The position numbers and the translations under genes were made by a program. This document shows positions 16,344-24,456 of a DNA stretch of 64,000 nt, in pieces (position 1 is the first letter of the stretch; each line of letters starts with the position of its first letter). Source of the stretch: JANPPS01 sp964242575. GTDB taxonomy: Bacteria > Pseudomonadota > Alphaproteobacteria > Acetobacterales > Acetobacteraceae. The stretch covers positions 6,843-70,842 of the forward strand of contig CAXTCN010000013.1 of assembly GCA_964242575.1 (NCBI GenBank). The letters are read 5' to 3'. Under the pieces are notes generated by a model. That model worked only from the letters and a program-made list of their open reading frames with translations. It had not been told where the DNA came from and ran no database searches.

Positions 16344-17588
16344 ATGCGCAACGCAGGACCTGCCTCGCTGACACTGATGCCCGGCAGCGAACAGCCTGTC
16401 TGGGCCAGCCTGCGGGATCTTGCCTTCCTGTTGGCCGCGGAAGCGGGAGGGCTGGCTGGCCGCCTGGCGCCCGGCACGGTGACTGCTGTCGGCGATCTCG
16501 TGCGAGGAATGAACTGCTACTACTCAAACTTAATCGAAGGCCACGATACCCGCCCTATCGACATCGAGCGCGCACTGCGGGCGGAGCTTGCGACCGAGCC
16601 GAAGCGCCGCGACCTCCAGCTGGAGGCTGCCGCTCACATCGCGGTGCAAGCGGCAATTGACCGGGGTGAACTCGACGGGTTTGACGCGCCGTCAGCGCTG
16701 ATGACGGAAATCCATCGGCGCTTCTATGACCGCCTTCCAGACGCCCTACGGTTTATCGAGGAGCACGGCAGCGGCAAAATGGTCGAGGTGCGGCCAGGCA
16801 AGCTGCGCGAAGGCCATGTCGAGGTCGGCAATCACGTCGCACCGCCACCAGGTGAATTGGCAAGCTGGCTTGCACGGCTGGATGAGGGAGCGCCCGAGCG
16901 CTTCGGCCGTGCCGACCGGCCTATCGCCATCGCTGCCCTCCACCATCGCCTCCTCTGGATCCACCCCTTTGCGGACGGCAATGGCCGGACAGCTCGGCTG
17001 CTGTCGCACGCCCTGCTACGGCAAGCCGAAGTCGGATCGGCGCTTTGGTCAGTGTCGCGCGGCCTCGCGCGCAACGTCGGCGCCTACAAGGCCTATCTTG
17101 CCCGTGCCGATGCCCCGCCGCAGGGAGCGCTTGACGGGCGCGGCATTCTGTCCGACGGCCGCCTGGCGGAGTTCTGCCGGTTTTTCCTGGCCGCGAGCCT
17201 CGATCAGGTCCGCTTCATGCGGACGCTCCTGGCACCGGAAGCGTTGTCCGGCCGTGTACGAGAATTCGTGGCGGCCGAAGCGACCGGTGCGCGATTGGAC
17301 GCACGCGTTGGTCCCTTGCTGGAAAGGGCCATGCTGTTCGGCGAGGTGCCGCGAGGAGAGGTCCCGGCACTGGTCGGCACGAGCGACAGGCAGGCGCGAC
17401 GGCTTGTCAAACCCCTTGTTGATCGCGGGCTCCTGACAGGCGCGAAGGATGCTCCGTTGCGGGTGGCTTTTCCACTCGGCCAAACCGAGCAGTTGTTCCC
17501 TCATCTGTGGGCGCCGTCTGGCATGACAATCGATCTAGCTCCGCTGCCGGAGATCGAAGACGCATTGCGCCCGCCAGGCGCCTCATAA
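16344..17588 (+). CDS. fic: Fic/DOC family AMP-transferase
   Basis: Fic proteins transfer AMP (or another nucleotide part) to target proteins. The 414-residue protein carries the catalytic motif HPFADGNGRTAR (near residue 210) and an N-terminal inhibitory helix motif SNLIEG in YYSNLIEGHDTRP, so it is a self-inhibited class II Fic. A C-terminal winged-helix-like segment follows (LVGTSDRQARRLVKPLVDRG). The ATG at 16344 is preferred over the TTG at 16272 because the conserved part begins later. Upstream DNA (16280-16320) is AT-rich and promoter-like. It is the right-hand gene of the module between palindromes C and D. Confidence 0.9.
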   Translation: MRNAGPASLTLMPGSEQPVWASLRDLAFLLAAEAGGLAGRLAPGTVTAVGDLVRGMNCYYSNLIEGHDTRPIDIERALRAELATEPKRRDLQLEAAAHIAVQAAIDRGELDGFDAPSALMTEIHRRFYDRLPDALRFIEEHGSGKMVEVRPGKLREGHVEVGNHVAPPPGELASWLARLDEGAPERFGRADRPIAIAALHHRLLWIHPFADGNGRTARLLSHALLRQAEVGSALWSVSRGLARNVGAYKAYLARADAPPQGALDGRGILSDGRLAEFCRFFLAASLDQVRFMRTLLAPEALSGRVREFVAAEATGARLDARVGPLLERAMLFGEVPRGEVPALVGTSDRQARRLVKPLVDRGLLTGAKDAPLRVAFPLGQTEQLFPHLWAPSGMTIDLAPLPEIEDALRPPGAS

Positions 17589-17603
17589 GCCACTTGGCTA
17601 CGC

Positions 17604-17680
17604 TGTTACACTAAGGTGTGCATCGTAACGAAGGTCCCCCAGAATCTTGGAGCTGTTACACTATTACTGATAGTGTAACA
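17604..17680. repeat. Module-junction palindrome, copy D, with an extra half-site
   Basis: Copy D (17654-17680) is TGTTACACTAT-TACTG-ATAGTGTAACA, a perfect 11-bp inverted repeat around five bases and the most symmetric copy. A half-site TGTTACACTA lies at 17604-17613. The twelve bases GCTGTTACACTA are repeated directly at 17602 and 17652. This is the copy nearest the tyrosine recombinase gene. Confidence 0.88.
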
Positions 17681-17683
17681 GGA

Positions 17684-18074
17684 TCGGCGGTGCGGCGGCC
17701 CTGGCCAGGCCAGCGCACCGTTGCGCCAAAGCCGTTTGTGATACACTTTGCATGCGATGCTGCCCAAACAGGAAACGGCACGCCGGTCCGGGTCGTGCAG
17801 GATGGCTTGCCGGTGGGCCGCTTTGGGCTTCCCTGATATCGGCGGGAACATTGCGATAAGGACGCTCAGCATGGCCGACCGAACCACGTTCATCACCCAG
17901 CTCGACGCAGGCCTGTGACGGCGCACGACGACGCCAGCGTGCGCTGCTTCGGACCGCTCGATCAATGCCCAGCCCGGTGACCGGCGACTTGATCCCCGCT
18001 CCTGAACCGTCGAACGCGTTCATCATCACTGATGGACTGTTCCCCGCCGGAAGCGGCCTCGAGGCACTCGGCCC
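17684..18074. other. Gap between Fic and recombinase; possible small ORF
   Basis: No clear gene. A 42-residue frame from the ATG at 17965 to 18093 (MPSPVTGDLIPAPEP, then GLFPAGSGLEALGPWLHAR) overlaps the recombinase start and might be a short plasmid gene; it lacks a good ribosome-binding site. A 15-codon frame starts at 17871. The rest shows no recognisable feature. Confidence 0.3.
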
Positions 18075-18740
18075 GTGGCTGCACGCCCGTTGACGCCGCG
18101 CGGCCGTGGTCCGCAGCAGGCCGCGCCGCCGCAGGCCCCTTCCCCTGCCCCACAGTCCGGCATGGGGCTGCACACGGCCGAAGGTGCGCGCAAGTACCTC
18201 ACCGCCGGCGAGCGGGACGCCTTTCTGCGTGAGGCCGAGCTGGCCGACCGTTCGGTGCGGACCCTGTGCATGACGCTGGCGTTTGCCGGGTGCCGGCTGT
18301 CCGAGGCGCTGGCGCTCACCGCCGACCGTGTGGACCTGGCCGTCGGGGTGCTGGTGATCGAGAGCCTGAAGAAGCGCCGCACCGGCGTTTACCGCACTGT
18401 ACCGGTGCCCCCTGCCCTGCTCGACGCGCTCGACATGGTGCACGGTGTGCGCGAGCTTCAACGCCATCGTGGCAAAGGCCGCGGCGAACGGCTGTGGCCC
18501 TGGAGCCGGATGACCGGCTGGCGAGCGGTGCACGGCGTCATGCGTAGCGCCCGGCTCGACGGCCCGCACGCCTCCCCCAAAGGGCTGCGGCACGGCTTCG
18601 GGGTGGCCGCCGTCACCGCCGGCATCCCGCTCAACCTGGTGCAGAAATGGCTCGGACACGCCCAGCTCACCACCACCGCCATCTACGCCAACGCCGTTGG
18701 CGCCGAAGAGAAGGACATCGCGCGCCGTATGTGGGGTTAG
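18075..18740 (+). CDS. Tyrosine site-specific recombinase (integrase/resolvase type)
   Basis: The 221-residue protein is mostly a catalytic domain. Catalytic residues seen are Arg in FAGCRLSEALAL, Lys in SLKKRRTG, His-x-x-Arg region in SPKGLRHGFGVAA, His in WLGHAQLTTT and the nucleophile Tyr in AIYANAVG. It lacks a full core-binding domain, as do small plasmid recombinases. The start is uncertain: GTG 18075 or ATG 18162. It sits between palindrome D and the partition genes, so it could resolve plasmid multimers or act on the repeated palindromes; neither is shown. Confidence 0.88.
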   Translation: MAARPLTPRGRGPQQAAPPQAPSPAPQSGMGLHTAEGARKYLTAGERDAFLREAELADRSVRTLCMTLAFAGCRLSEALALTADRVDLAVGVLVIESLKKRRTGVYRTVPVPPALLDALDMVHGVRELQRHRGKGRGERLWPWSRMTGWRAVHGVMRSARLDGPHASPKGLRHGFGVAAVTAGIPLNLVQKWLGHAQLTTTAIYANAVGAEEKDIARRMWG

Positions 18741-18771
18741 CCCCGCAAACGATCCGTAGAGTGACCATAGC

Positions 18772-18829
18772 GTCATATGACATGGTGGCCTTTTTGCATT
18801 TTGACCAGATGACCAATATGCGCTAAGGT
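18772..18829 (+). promoter_or_regulatory. parA promoter and operator region
   Basis: A TTGACC -35 (18801-18806) and a TAAGGT -10 (18824-18829) are 17 bases apart. The perfect palindrome GTCATATGAC lies upstream at 18772-18781. The same decamer recurs at 19499-19508 inside the 3' end of parA, in both places followed by GGCC after a short interval. GGTGGCC and GGCCACC around the start add further symmetry. This is a likely operator or partition site for the ParA partner. Confidence 0.5.
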
Positions 18830-18857
18830 CGCATGATCATATCATCAAGAGGCCACC

Positions 18858-19613
18858 ATGCTCGTCGTCAGTGTCCTGGCTCGGAAGGGCGGAACGGGAA
18901 AGAGCACCGCCGTGCGTTGCCTGGCTGTCGAGGCTTTAAAGGCAGGGTACCGGGTAGTGGTCATTGACGTCGACCCGCAGCAGACATGCCACCGCTGGGG
19001 GCAGCGCCGCACAGCCGTAGGGATCCCTGTCCCGCTGGTCGTTGTCCCGGGCCCCGGTGGGCTTGCCGCCCAGATCGAGGGCTACCGCGCGCAGGGGGTA
19101 GACCTCATATTGGTGGATACGCCTCCGACCGCTACCCCGGTCGTTAACGCGGCCTTGGACTTCTCCACCGCCGCCTTGGTGGTCACACGACCGAACCCCG
19201 AAGATCTCGAGAGCGTCCAGGAGAGCTTGCGGGTGGCGGGGGCCCAGAAACGCCGGACCGGCGTCGTCCTGTGGCAGTCCCCGCCGGACAAGCGCGTCCG
19301 TGCCGCGGCGCTTGCCCGCGAGGCGCTTGAGGCGATGGGGGGGGACGTCTGCCCGACCGCAATCTCCGCATCCATCAGCTATCCCTATGCCTACGCTGAG
19401 GGTCTCACGCCACAGGAGCGCGAGCCGGAAGGCAGGGCTCGTGCCGAGCTCGCGGAGGTATGGGGATGGCTACAGCGTTCTGGCATTGTGGCCACTAGGT
19501 CATATGACACAAAGGCCAAAGCGCTTATAGACCAGCAGGCTGTGGCGTCGGCGGACACAAAGGCCAAGCGGTCGCGCGGCAAGGCTGCCTTCAAAACTGA
19601 GGTGACCGCATGA
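18858..19613 (+). CDS. parA: ParA-family plasmid partition ATPase
   Basis: ParA ATPases move plasmid copies to daughter cells. The 251-residue protein has the deviant Walker A KGGTGKS (residues 10-16), a switch motif VVVIDVDPQQT and LILVDTPPTA. It lacks an N-terminal DNA-binding domain, so it is the small ParA type (Ib, ParF-like) that works with a ribbon-helix-helix partner. The next gene overlaps it by four bases and encodes such a partner. Confidence 0.9.
   Translation: MLVVSVLARKGGTGKSTAVRCLAVEALKAGYRVVVIDVDPQQTCHRWGQRRTAVGIPVPLVVVPGPGGLAAQIEGYRAQGVDLILVDTPPTATPVVNAALDFSTAALVVTRPNPEDLESVQESLRVAGAQKRRTGVVLWQSPPDKRVRAAALAREALEAMGGDVCPTAISASISYPYAYAEGLTPQEREPEGRARAELAEVWGWLQRSGIVATRSYDTKAKALIDQQAVASADTKAKRSRGKAAFKTEVTA
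19499..19508. repeat. Second GTCATATGAC decamer
   Basis: An exact copy of the palindrome at 18772, within the 3' part of parA and about 100 bases upstream of the RHH partner gene. Both copies read GTCATATGACA, four variable bases, then GGCC. Candidate partition or operator half-sites. Confidence 0.4.
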
Positions 19614-19960
19614 GCAAGCGTCCTGGAGCGCCCGTTTCCTACGCTGCCTCCTTGACGGTCAAGCCGGCTCAGCCTTCGCCAGTCGCACCGTCGGCGTCCT
19701 CAACAGCTACGCGTCGTCACGTCGAAGAGTTTGAGGTCGTACAGGGGAGGGGGCGGCGACCTCTTGAAGATGCAGCGGACCCATCGGTGGTCTACCTGCA
19801 TCCGGCCGGGAAGAAGGCCTTGCGCCTTTACGCCGTCGAGCGCGGCGTGAAAGTCCACGACCTCCTCCTCGAGGCCATTGAGACCTGGGCGGCTGGGAAT
19901 GGGCTGTCAGGCCCTTGGAGAGTACCATCCTCCGGTCCTCCGCGGCGCCGACGAGGGTAA
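19610..19960 (+). CDS. Ribbon-helix-helix partition partner (ParG-like)
   Basis: The 116-residue protein has a disordered, Pro/Ala/Ser-rich N-terminus and a C-terminal ribbon-helix-helix segment: VVYLHPAGKKALRLYAVE (beta strand and first helix) and GVKVHDLLLEAIETWAAG (second helix). Small ParA proteins pair with such centromere-binding proteins, which use the flexible N-terminus to stimulate the ATPase. The ATG overlaps the parA stop as ATGA. Function is inferred from fold and context. No specific family name is claimed. Confidence 0.78.
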   Translation: MSKRPGAPVSYAASLTVKPAQPSPVAPSASSTATRRHVEEFEVVQGRGRRPLEDAADPSVVYLHPAGKKALRLYAVERGVKVHDLLLEAIETWAAGNGLSGPWRVPSSGPPRRRRG

Positions 19961-20138
19961 AATATGAAAGAAGCATACGCCATTCGCCATGTGACGATAT
20001 GGCCCTTGCCACTCCGTTGTCGGTTCAATGGCCTGCAAATCACATTCGGTCTGGGCAACCTGATTTGCCTTTAGGCACATCCTTCTCGAGGGGAAATTGT
20101 CATGCCCGAGAATCACAACATCGTGAGTGACTGGCTCA

Positions 20139-20357
20139 AGTTATCCCCACTCTCCCTTGGGGGTTTACTGACGTGAAGAGGCTATGGACCGGATTGTCCA
20201 CAGGGCGGAGTGGTTATCCCCGGGGGTTTACTGACGTCGAGTTGGGGGTCTACTGACACTGAGGGGCTGAAAGCCGAGTTATCCCCGGGGGTTTACCGAC
20301 GAAGCTACTAATAAGAACAACTATCTTTCTTGCTACTAGCTGCGTCGGTAAACCCCC
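20139..20357 (+). repeat. Iteron array and DnaA-like boxes: candidate plasmid origin (oriV)
   Basis: The 15-bp iteron GGGGGTTTACTGACG occurs at 20159-20173 and 20222-20236, with variants at 20244-20258 (GGGGGTCTACTGACA) and 20287-20301 (GGGGGTTTACCGACG), and inverted at 20343-20357. Three TTATCCCC motifs (20141, 20214, 20279) and TTGTCCACA at 20194 resemble DnaA boxes. AT-rich DNA (20300-20340) follows. The arrangement just upstream of repA is that of an iteron-regulated plasmid origin. Confidence 0.8.
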
Positions 20358-20416
20358 AACTTGACGTCCTCCATTTTGCTCTCTCATTGTCTGGATCGAG
20401 CTAGAGAATTGGACCG

Positions 20417-21355
20417 ATGGGAGAGATTCACGAACTGGTCATTCGCCACGGCCAGAAAGCCGCCAGGGAACTGGTAGCCCCGAACCGCCGCGCGCTCGTC
20501 GATATTGCGGCCGAGGTGATGGCTGACGAAGCCCGGCGAATGGGCATCACCTACTCGGGATTTTGCTTAACGGGATTTCCACACAAAAAGCTGGCCGATG
20601 CGACTCCTTGGGAAAAGACCGGTCACAACGTCACGCTCCTAGTGGAGCCGGGCAGGCTTAAGACAGGCGAGGGTCCATCAGTCCTTTTCGGAGTGCCATA
20701 TGGCGCTCGGGCGCGGATCATCATGATCTATCTTCAGACTCAGGCGTTAAGGTCCGGCGGCCGTAAAGTGTTACTGGGCAGATCCATGCACGACTGGATG
20801 CTACGCATGGGGTTGTCGCACGGGGGCGAGACAGCCCGCGCGTTACGCGACCAAGCACGACGGATTTCGGCGTGCAATATTAAGTTCTTCTGGTCATCCA
20901 CGGATAATGCTGGGCGCCGCGGTGACGGGTTCCATCGGGGCGGCATCTTGGATGATGGGTTTTTCTTTCGGGACGGGGACAAGGGGGACGAGCGCCAGGG
21001 CGCGTTATTCGAGGACGAGGTAACGCTAGACGCGGCGTTCTACGACGCGCTGAGGCAGCATCCGGTCCCGTTGCTCGAGAGCGCGGTGAGGCTCCTGAAA
21101 GAGAAGTCGCTCGCCCTCGACCTCTACGTCTGGCTTGCCTACCGCCTGCACTCGCTCAAGCAGCCAACGACGGTGAGTTGGGCCTCGCTCTTCGCGCAGT
21201 TCGGAGGTGGCTTCAAACTCATCAGACAGTTTAAGCCGTACTTCGTCGAGGCACTGTCTGCAGCTGTGGCCGCCTACCCAGACGCAAGGATAGGAGTCGA
21301 GGCGGAAGGCATCATCATGCACCCTTCACGGCCGCCGATTGGGAAGGCAGTTTGA
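20417..21355 (+). CDS. repA: Plasmid replication initiator RepA
   Basis: The 312-residue protein resembles the RepA family (PF04796) found on plasmids of Acetobacteraceae and relatives: FLFGVPYGARARIIMIYLQT-like segment (here VLFGVPYGARARIIMIYLQ), a middle winged-helix region with SMHDWMLRMGLSHGGETAR, and LDLYVWLAYRLHSLKQPTTVSWASL toward the C-terminus (read in parts). It would bind the iterons upstream and open the origin. It appears complete. A further inverted iteron follows it at 21361. Its presence beside chromosomal genes points to an integrated plasmid. Confidence 0.88.
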   Translation: MGEIHELVIRHGQKAARELVAPNRRALVDIAAEVMADEARRMGITYSGFCLTGFPHKKLADATPWEKTGHNVTLLVEPGRLKTGEGPSVLFGVPYGARARIIMIYLQTQALRSGGRKVLLGRSMHDWMLRMGLSHGGETARALRDQARRISACNIKFFWSSTDNAGRRGDGFHRGGILDDGFFFRDGDKGDERQGALFEDEVTLDAAFYDALRQHPVPLLESAVRLLKEKSLALDLYVWLAYRLHSLKQPTTVSWASLFAQFGGGFKLIRQFKPYFVEALSAAVAAYPDARIGVEAEGIIMHPSRPPIGKAV

Positions 21356-21360
21356 GAAGG

Positions 21361-21375
21361 CGTCAGTAGACCCCC
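21361..21375 (-). repeat. Downstream inverted iteron
   Basis: CGTCAGTAGACCCCC is the reverse complement of the GGGGGTCTACTGACG form of the iteron, six bases after the repA stop. It may be a handcuffing or incompatibility site. The stretch 21376-21496 shows nothing else. Confidence 0.6.
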
Positions 21376-21496
21376 ACGCCTCCTTGCTCCCAAGAAACTA
21401 CGCAAGTCCAGGCGGTCCTGATCCACGCTGAGGCAGGGTTTGCGGCGTCAACATATGCTTTTCAGACTCAATTGTCCGCCCGAGGAAGAAACTTCC

Positions 21497-23736
21497 ATGC
21501 GCAATCATGTTCTTAGCCTGACCCTCGCCGGGCTCCTCGGCATCACGCGGCTGGCCACCGCGGAAGTAACGAGGGCATGACCGCATTGGCCGGAAAACCC
21601 GGGTCAGCTGCAAAAGTCACAACATTTATAGAGCATTAGGCGCCTGCTACTCTGCCTCCCTACCAGTGAGCACTAGCGACCGTACACTTACCTCTAGGTT
21701 CGTGCACAGCCGTGGCCAGCCCGGAAACAGCCCGGAAATGCTGGGTCCAATGCGGCCCAAATCCGAGGGGTTTAGTGCACAGCCCCCGGACCAGCCGCTC
21801 AACCCAGCACTAACCCGGGTTTTCCGGCCAATGCGGTCGCGCCCTCTAACCCGCTTCGAGGCTGCTGGCCCACCGCAGCCAGCCTTTGCGGCTCAGGAGT
21901 TCGGTGCAGCCGGCCGTTACGAGAAGCTAGTAGCGCGCGCCACCCTCGCCCTTGATCCCGCGGACCCGCGCAACGCCATCATCACGGACCTGGCGCTGGC
22001 GCCGCGCAACACTGAGGGCCGGGTCGAGGCGGTGGCCGAGGTGGTGATCCTGCGTCCGGCCCAGCCGTTCCGCGGCAATGGCACGATGCTGGTGGAGGTG
22101 CCAAATCGCGGGCGGGACTTGATGGGGCAACTCTACAACGACGGCACGGCAAACGGGCTGCTGCAGGGCCGCGACCCCGGCAACGGCTTCCTGCTGCGGC
22201 AGGGATACACACTGGTCTGGATCGGCTGGCAGGCCGACATCCCGCCCGGCGAGGGCAGGGGTGCCGGGCTTCGGTTGGAGGCACCCTTGGTGCCGAACGT
22301 CACCGGCCTGTCGCGCGAGGAGTTCCTGTTCGACAACGCCACCAACCCGGTAACCGTGCCGCTGACCTATCCGGCAGCGAACGAGCAGGGCGCCACCCTG
22401 ACCGTGCGCGGCCGAGCCGGAGACCAGCGGCAGACCCCGCCCGACCTGCGGTTTCGTTTCCTCGATGCAAAGCAGATCGAGATCACCCGTCCCGTCGGCT
22501 TCGACGCTGGTGCGCTGTATGAGCTTGTCTACACCGCCCGGGACCCGACGATGCAGGGCATGGCCTTCGCCGCTGTGCGCGACGTGGCAACTTTCCTACG
22601 GCGGGAACGCGGCAGCGCCAACCCGCTAGCAGTGAACGGCCGGCCGACGGTTGACCGCGCCATGCTGCACGGCATCTCGCAATCCGGCCGCTTCGTGCGC
22701 GACTACCTTTACCTGGGCTTCAACGAGGACGAGCGCGGCCGTCAGGTCTACGACGCGATGCTGCCGCATATCCCCGGCACGCGCCGCACCTTTACCAACG
22801 CCCGCTTCGCGCAGCCGGGCCGCAACCCGACGCCGCATGCCGACACGCTGTATCCCGCAGACCAGTTTCCGTTCACCTACGCGGTGACGGCGGACCACCT
22901 GACTGGCCGCCGCGACGGACTGCTGCTGCGCTGCCGGCTTGGCAACACGTGTCCGCGCATCTTGGAGACCAACAGCGAATACGAGTTCTGGGGCGCGCGG
23001 GCTTCGCTGTTGGTGACCGACACCCAAGGCAACCACCTGGATCTGCCGCCCGAGGTGCGCGCCTACGCCTTATCCGGCCACCCGCACTTCGCTGCGGCCA
23101 ACGCTGTGGCCGAGCGTATCGACCGCTGCGCACTCCCGGTGAACCCGCTGCATGCCGGGGCGCCGATGCGTGCCTTGCTGGTGGCGATGGAGGGATGGAT
23201 GCGGGACGGGGTGGAGCCGCCGGCCAGTCGCTTTCCGATGCGCAGCCAGGGCACGTTGGTGCCAGCCGCGGCGCTTTATCCGGAAATCCCGAGCCTCGGC
23301 TACCGCGGTGCCCTTGGCCCGGCGCAACTACCCGACAACAACGTGGTGCCACCGGCGGTGCGGGGGGAGTATGTCGTGCTATGTACCGCGGGTGGATGCC
23401 GACGCTAACGCCATCGGTGGGCTGCGCGGCGCGGCGATCGAGGTGCCCAAGGCCACCTATACCGGCTGGAACCCTCGCGCCGAGGGCTTCGCGCCCGGCC
23501 AACTTTGTTACAACACCGGCGCTGTGCTGCCGTTCGTTGCGACCAAGGCCGAGCGCGAGGCGGCGCGCGACCCGAGGCTTTCGCTCGAGGAGCGCTATGC
23601 CGCGCCGGCAGCCTACGTGACAGCGGTTAGGGCAGCGGCCGAACGCCTGGCCGCGGAACGGCTGTTGCTGGCTGAGGATGTCGAGGCTATCACGACCGCC
23701 GCAGCGGCGGACCGGCTGGCGCGGCTGCGGCAGTGA
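21497..23736 (+). pseudogene. Alpha/beta-hydrolase-domain protein (secreted), broken by a MITE and a frameshift
   Basis: The original gene starts at the ATG at 21497 after GAGGAAG and encodes a signal peptide (MRNHVLSLTLAGLLGITRL, then ATAEV). At codon 24 a 276-bp element is inserted. The coding sequence resumes at 21849 as TRFEAAGPPQPAFAAQEFGA, in the original frame once one TAAC copy is removed. The body contains MLVEVPNRGRDLMGQLYN and the nucleophile elbow LHGISQSGRFVRDYL, typical of a large secreted alpha/beta-hydrolase family of unknown substrate. A one-base insertion near 23379 shifts the last 118 codons, which continue as VPRVDADANAIGGLRG to 23736. The gene is dead or makes a truncated cytoplasmic product. 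Confidence 0.88.
21571..21846. mobile_element. MITE-like element 1 (276 bp, 37-bp terminal inverted repeats, TAAC duplication)
   Basis: The ends 21571-21607 and 21810-21846 are 37-nt inverted repeats (34 of 37 match), each outer end starting GAGGGC and containing GACCGCATTGGCCGGAAAAC. Both flanks carry TAAC (21567-21570 and 21847-21850), a target duplication. Removing the element and one TAAC joins the two halves of the hydrolase gene in frame. The interior has no gene, so it needs a transposase in trans. The family is not identified. Confidence 0.9.
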
Positions 23737-23778
23737 CGGGCAGGGCACCCCAATCGGGGTCACTCCATAAAACAGGGT

Positions 23779-23881
23779 CTTGGGCACTTTTGGTGAATGC
23801 ACGTCAGGCGTGCGGCGCAAGTGCCGGTCAGCTCCTGACTTTCCGGTAGCAGTCGGTGGCACTTCACCAAAAGTGCCCAAG
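23779..23881. repeat. 103-base structure with perfect 19-bp inverted repeats
   Basis: CTTGGGCACTTTTGGTGAA (23779-23797) and its exact reverse complement (23863-23881) enclose 65 bases. It lies after the hydrolase pseudogene and before the ParD-like gene. No flanking duplication is seen, so it may be a stem-loop or a very small relic element. A small hairpin ACCCC-AATC-GGGGT at 23749-23761 precedes it. Confidence 0.6.
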
Positions 23882-23992
23882 GCTCGGTTCTATATCGTGA
23901 CCTCTGCTTGCCTTGTTCTTGTTTCGCCCCAGTTGCCGAATCGTCTCGTCTTCTGTGACACAACTCTGACGCCCGGTGTTCGGAGTTGCCCC

Positions 23993-24193
23993 ATGCCGAG
24001 TCAGACCGTCAAGCTTACCGACCGCCTCAACGCCTACATCGACGAAGCTGTCGCGGCTGGCCGCTACGCAGACGCCAGTGAGGTCATCCGCGAGGGCCTT
24101 CGCCTCCTGGCCTTGCGCGATTGGGAGGACGGCACCGCCCCAGCTTCTGCTCCCGTCCCCGCCGGCGCCACCGCCCCCCGCAAAGCCGCCTGA
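23993..24193 (+). CDS. ParD-like ribbon-helix-helix antitoxin, orphan
   Basis: The 66-residue protein MPSQTVKLTDRLNAYIDEAV... has the ParD/CopG pattern: strand QTVKLTDRLN, helix AYIDEAVAAGRYADAS and helix EVIREGLRLLALRDWE, then a disordered Ala/Pro tail. ParD antitoxins normally precede parE, but the following 260 bases hold no ParE-like frame, so it is an orphan. A short frame at 24194-24332 (ending IPGTGVVAVWLYLLAG) looks like a fragment of an unrelated helical protein. Confidence 0.78.
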   Translation: MPSQTVKLTDRLNAYIDEAVAAGRYADASEVIREGLRLLALRDWEDGTAPASAPVPAGATAPRKAA

Positions 24194-24456
24194 TACTGCC
24201 CTGCCGTTCCTCGCGGTGGTGGTGGCAGTCAAGCACGTCGCCAAGGCGATCCCAGGCACCGGCGTCGTTGCGGTCTGGCTCTACCTCCTCGCCGGCGTCA
24301 CCGCCGAGGCTTGCTGCCCGATGCCAGGCTGAGCGATGCGGTATCCGATACGAATGCCAAGGCAGGCCATGGTCCAATAGACAGGACGTGCCAACCATTG
24401 TGGTTCGCGAACCCCATGCATATCCTCGGCCAAAAGACGGTCGGAGGAAACGAACC

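Noticed and set aside
16115..16477. Minus-strand frame opposite the fic start
   Set aside because: It overlaps fic and shows no recognisable domain or ribosome-binding site.
24194..24332. A ParE toxin after the ParD-like gene
   Set aside because: The short frame there has no ParE motif and looks like a fragment of an unrelated helical protein.
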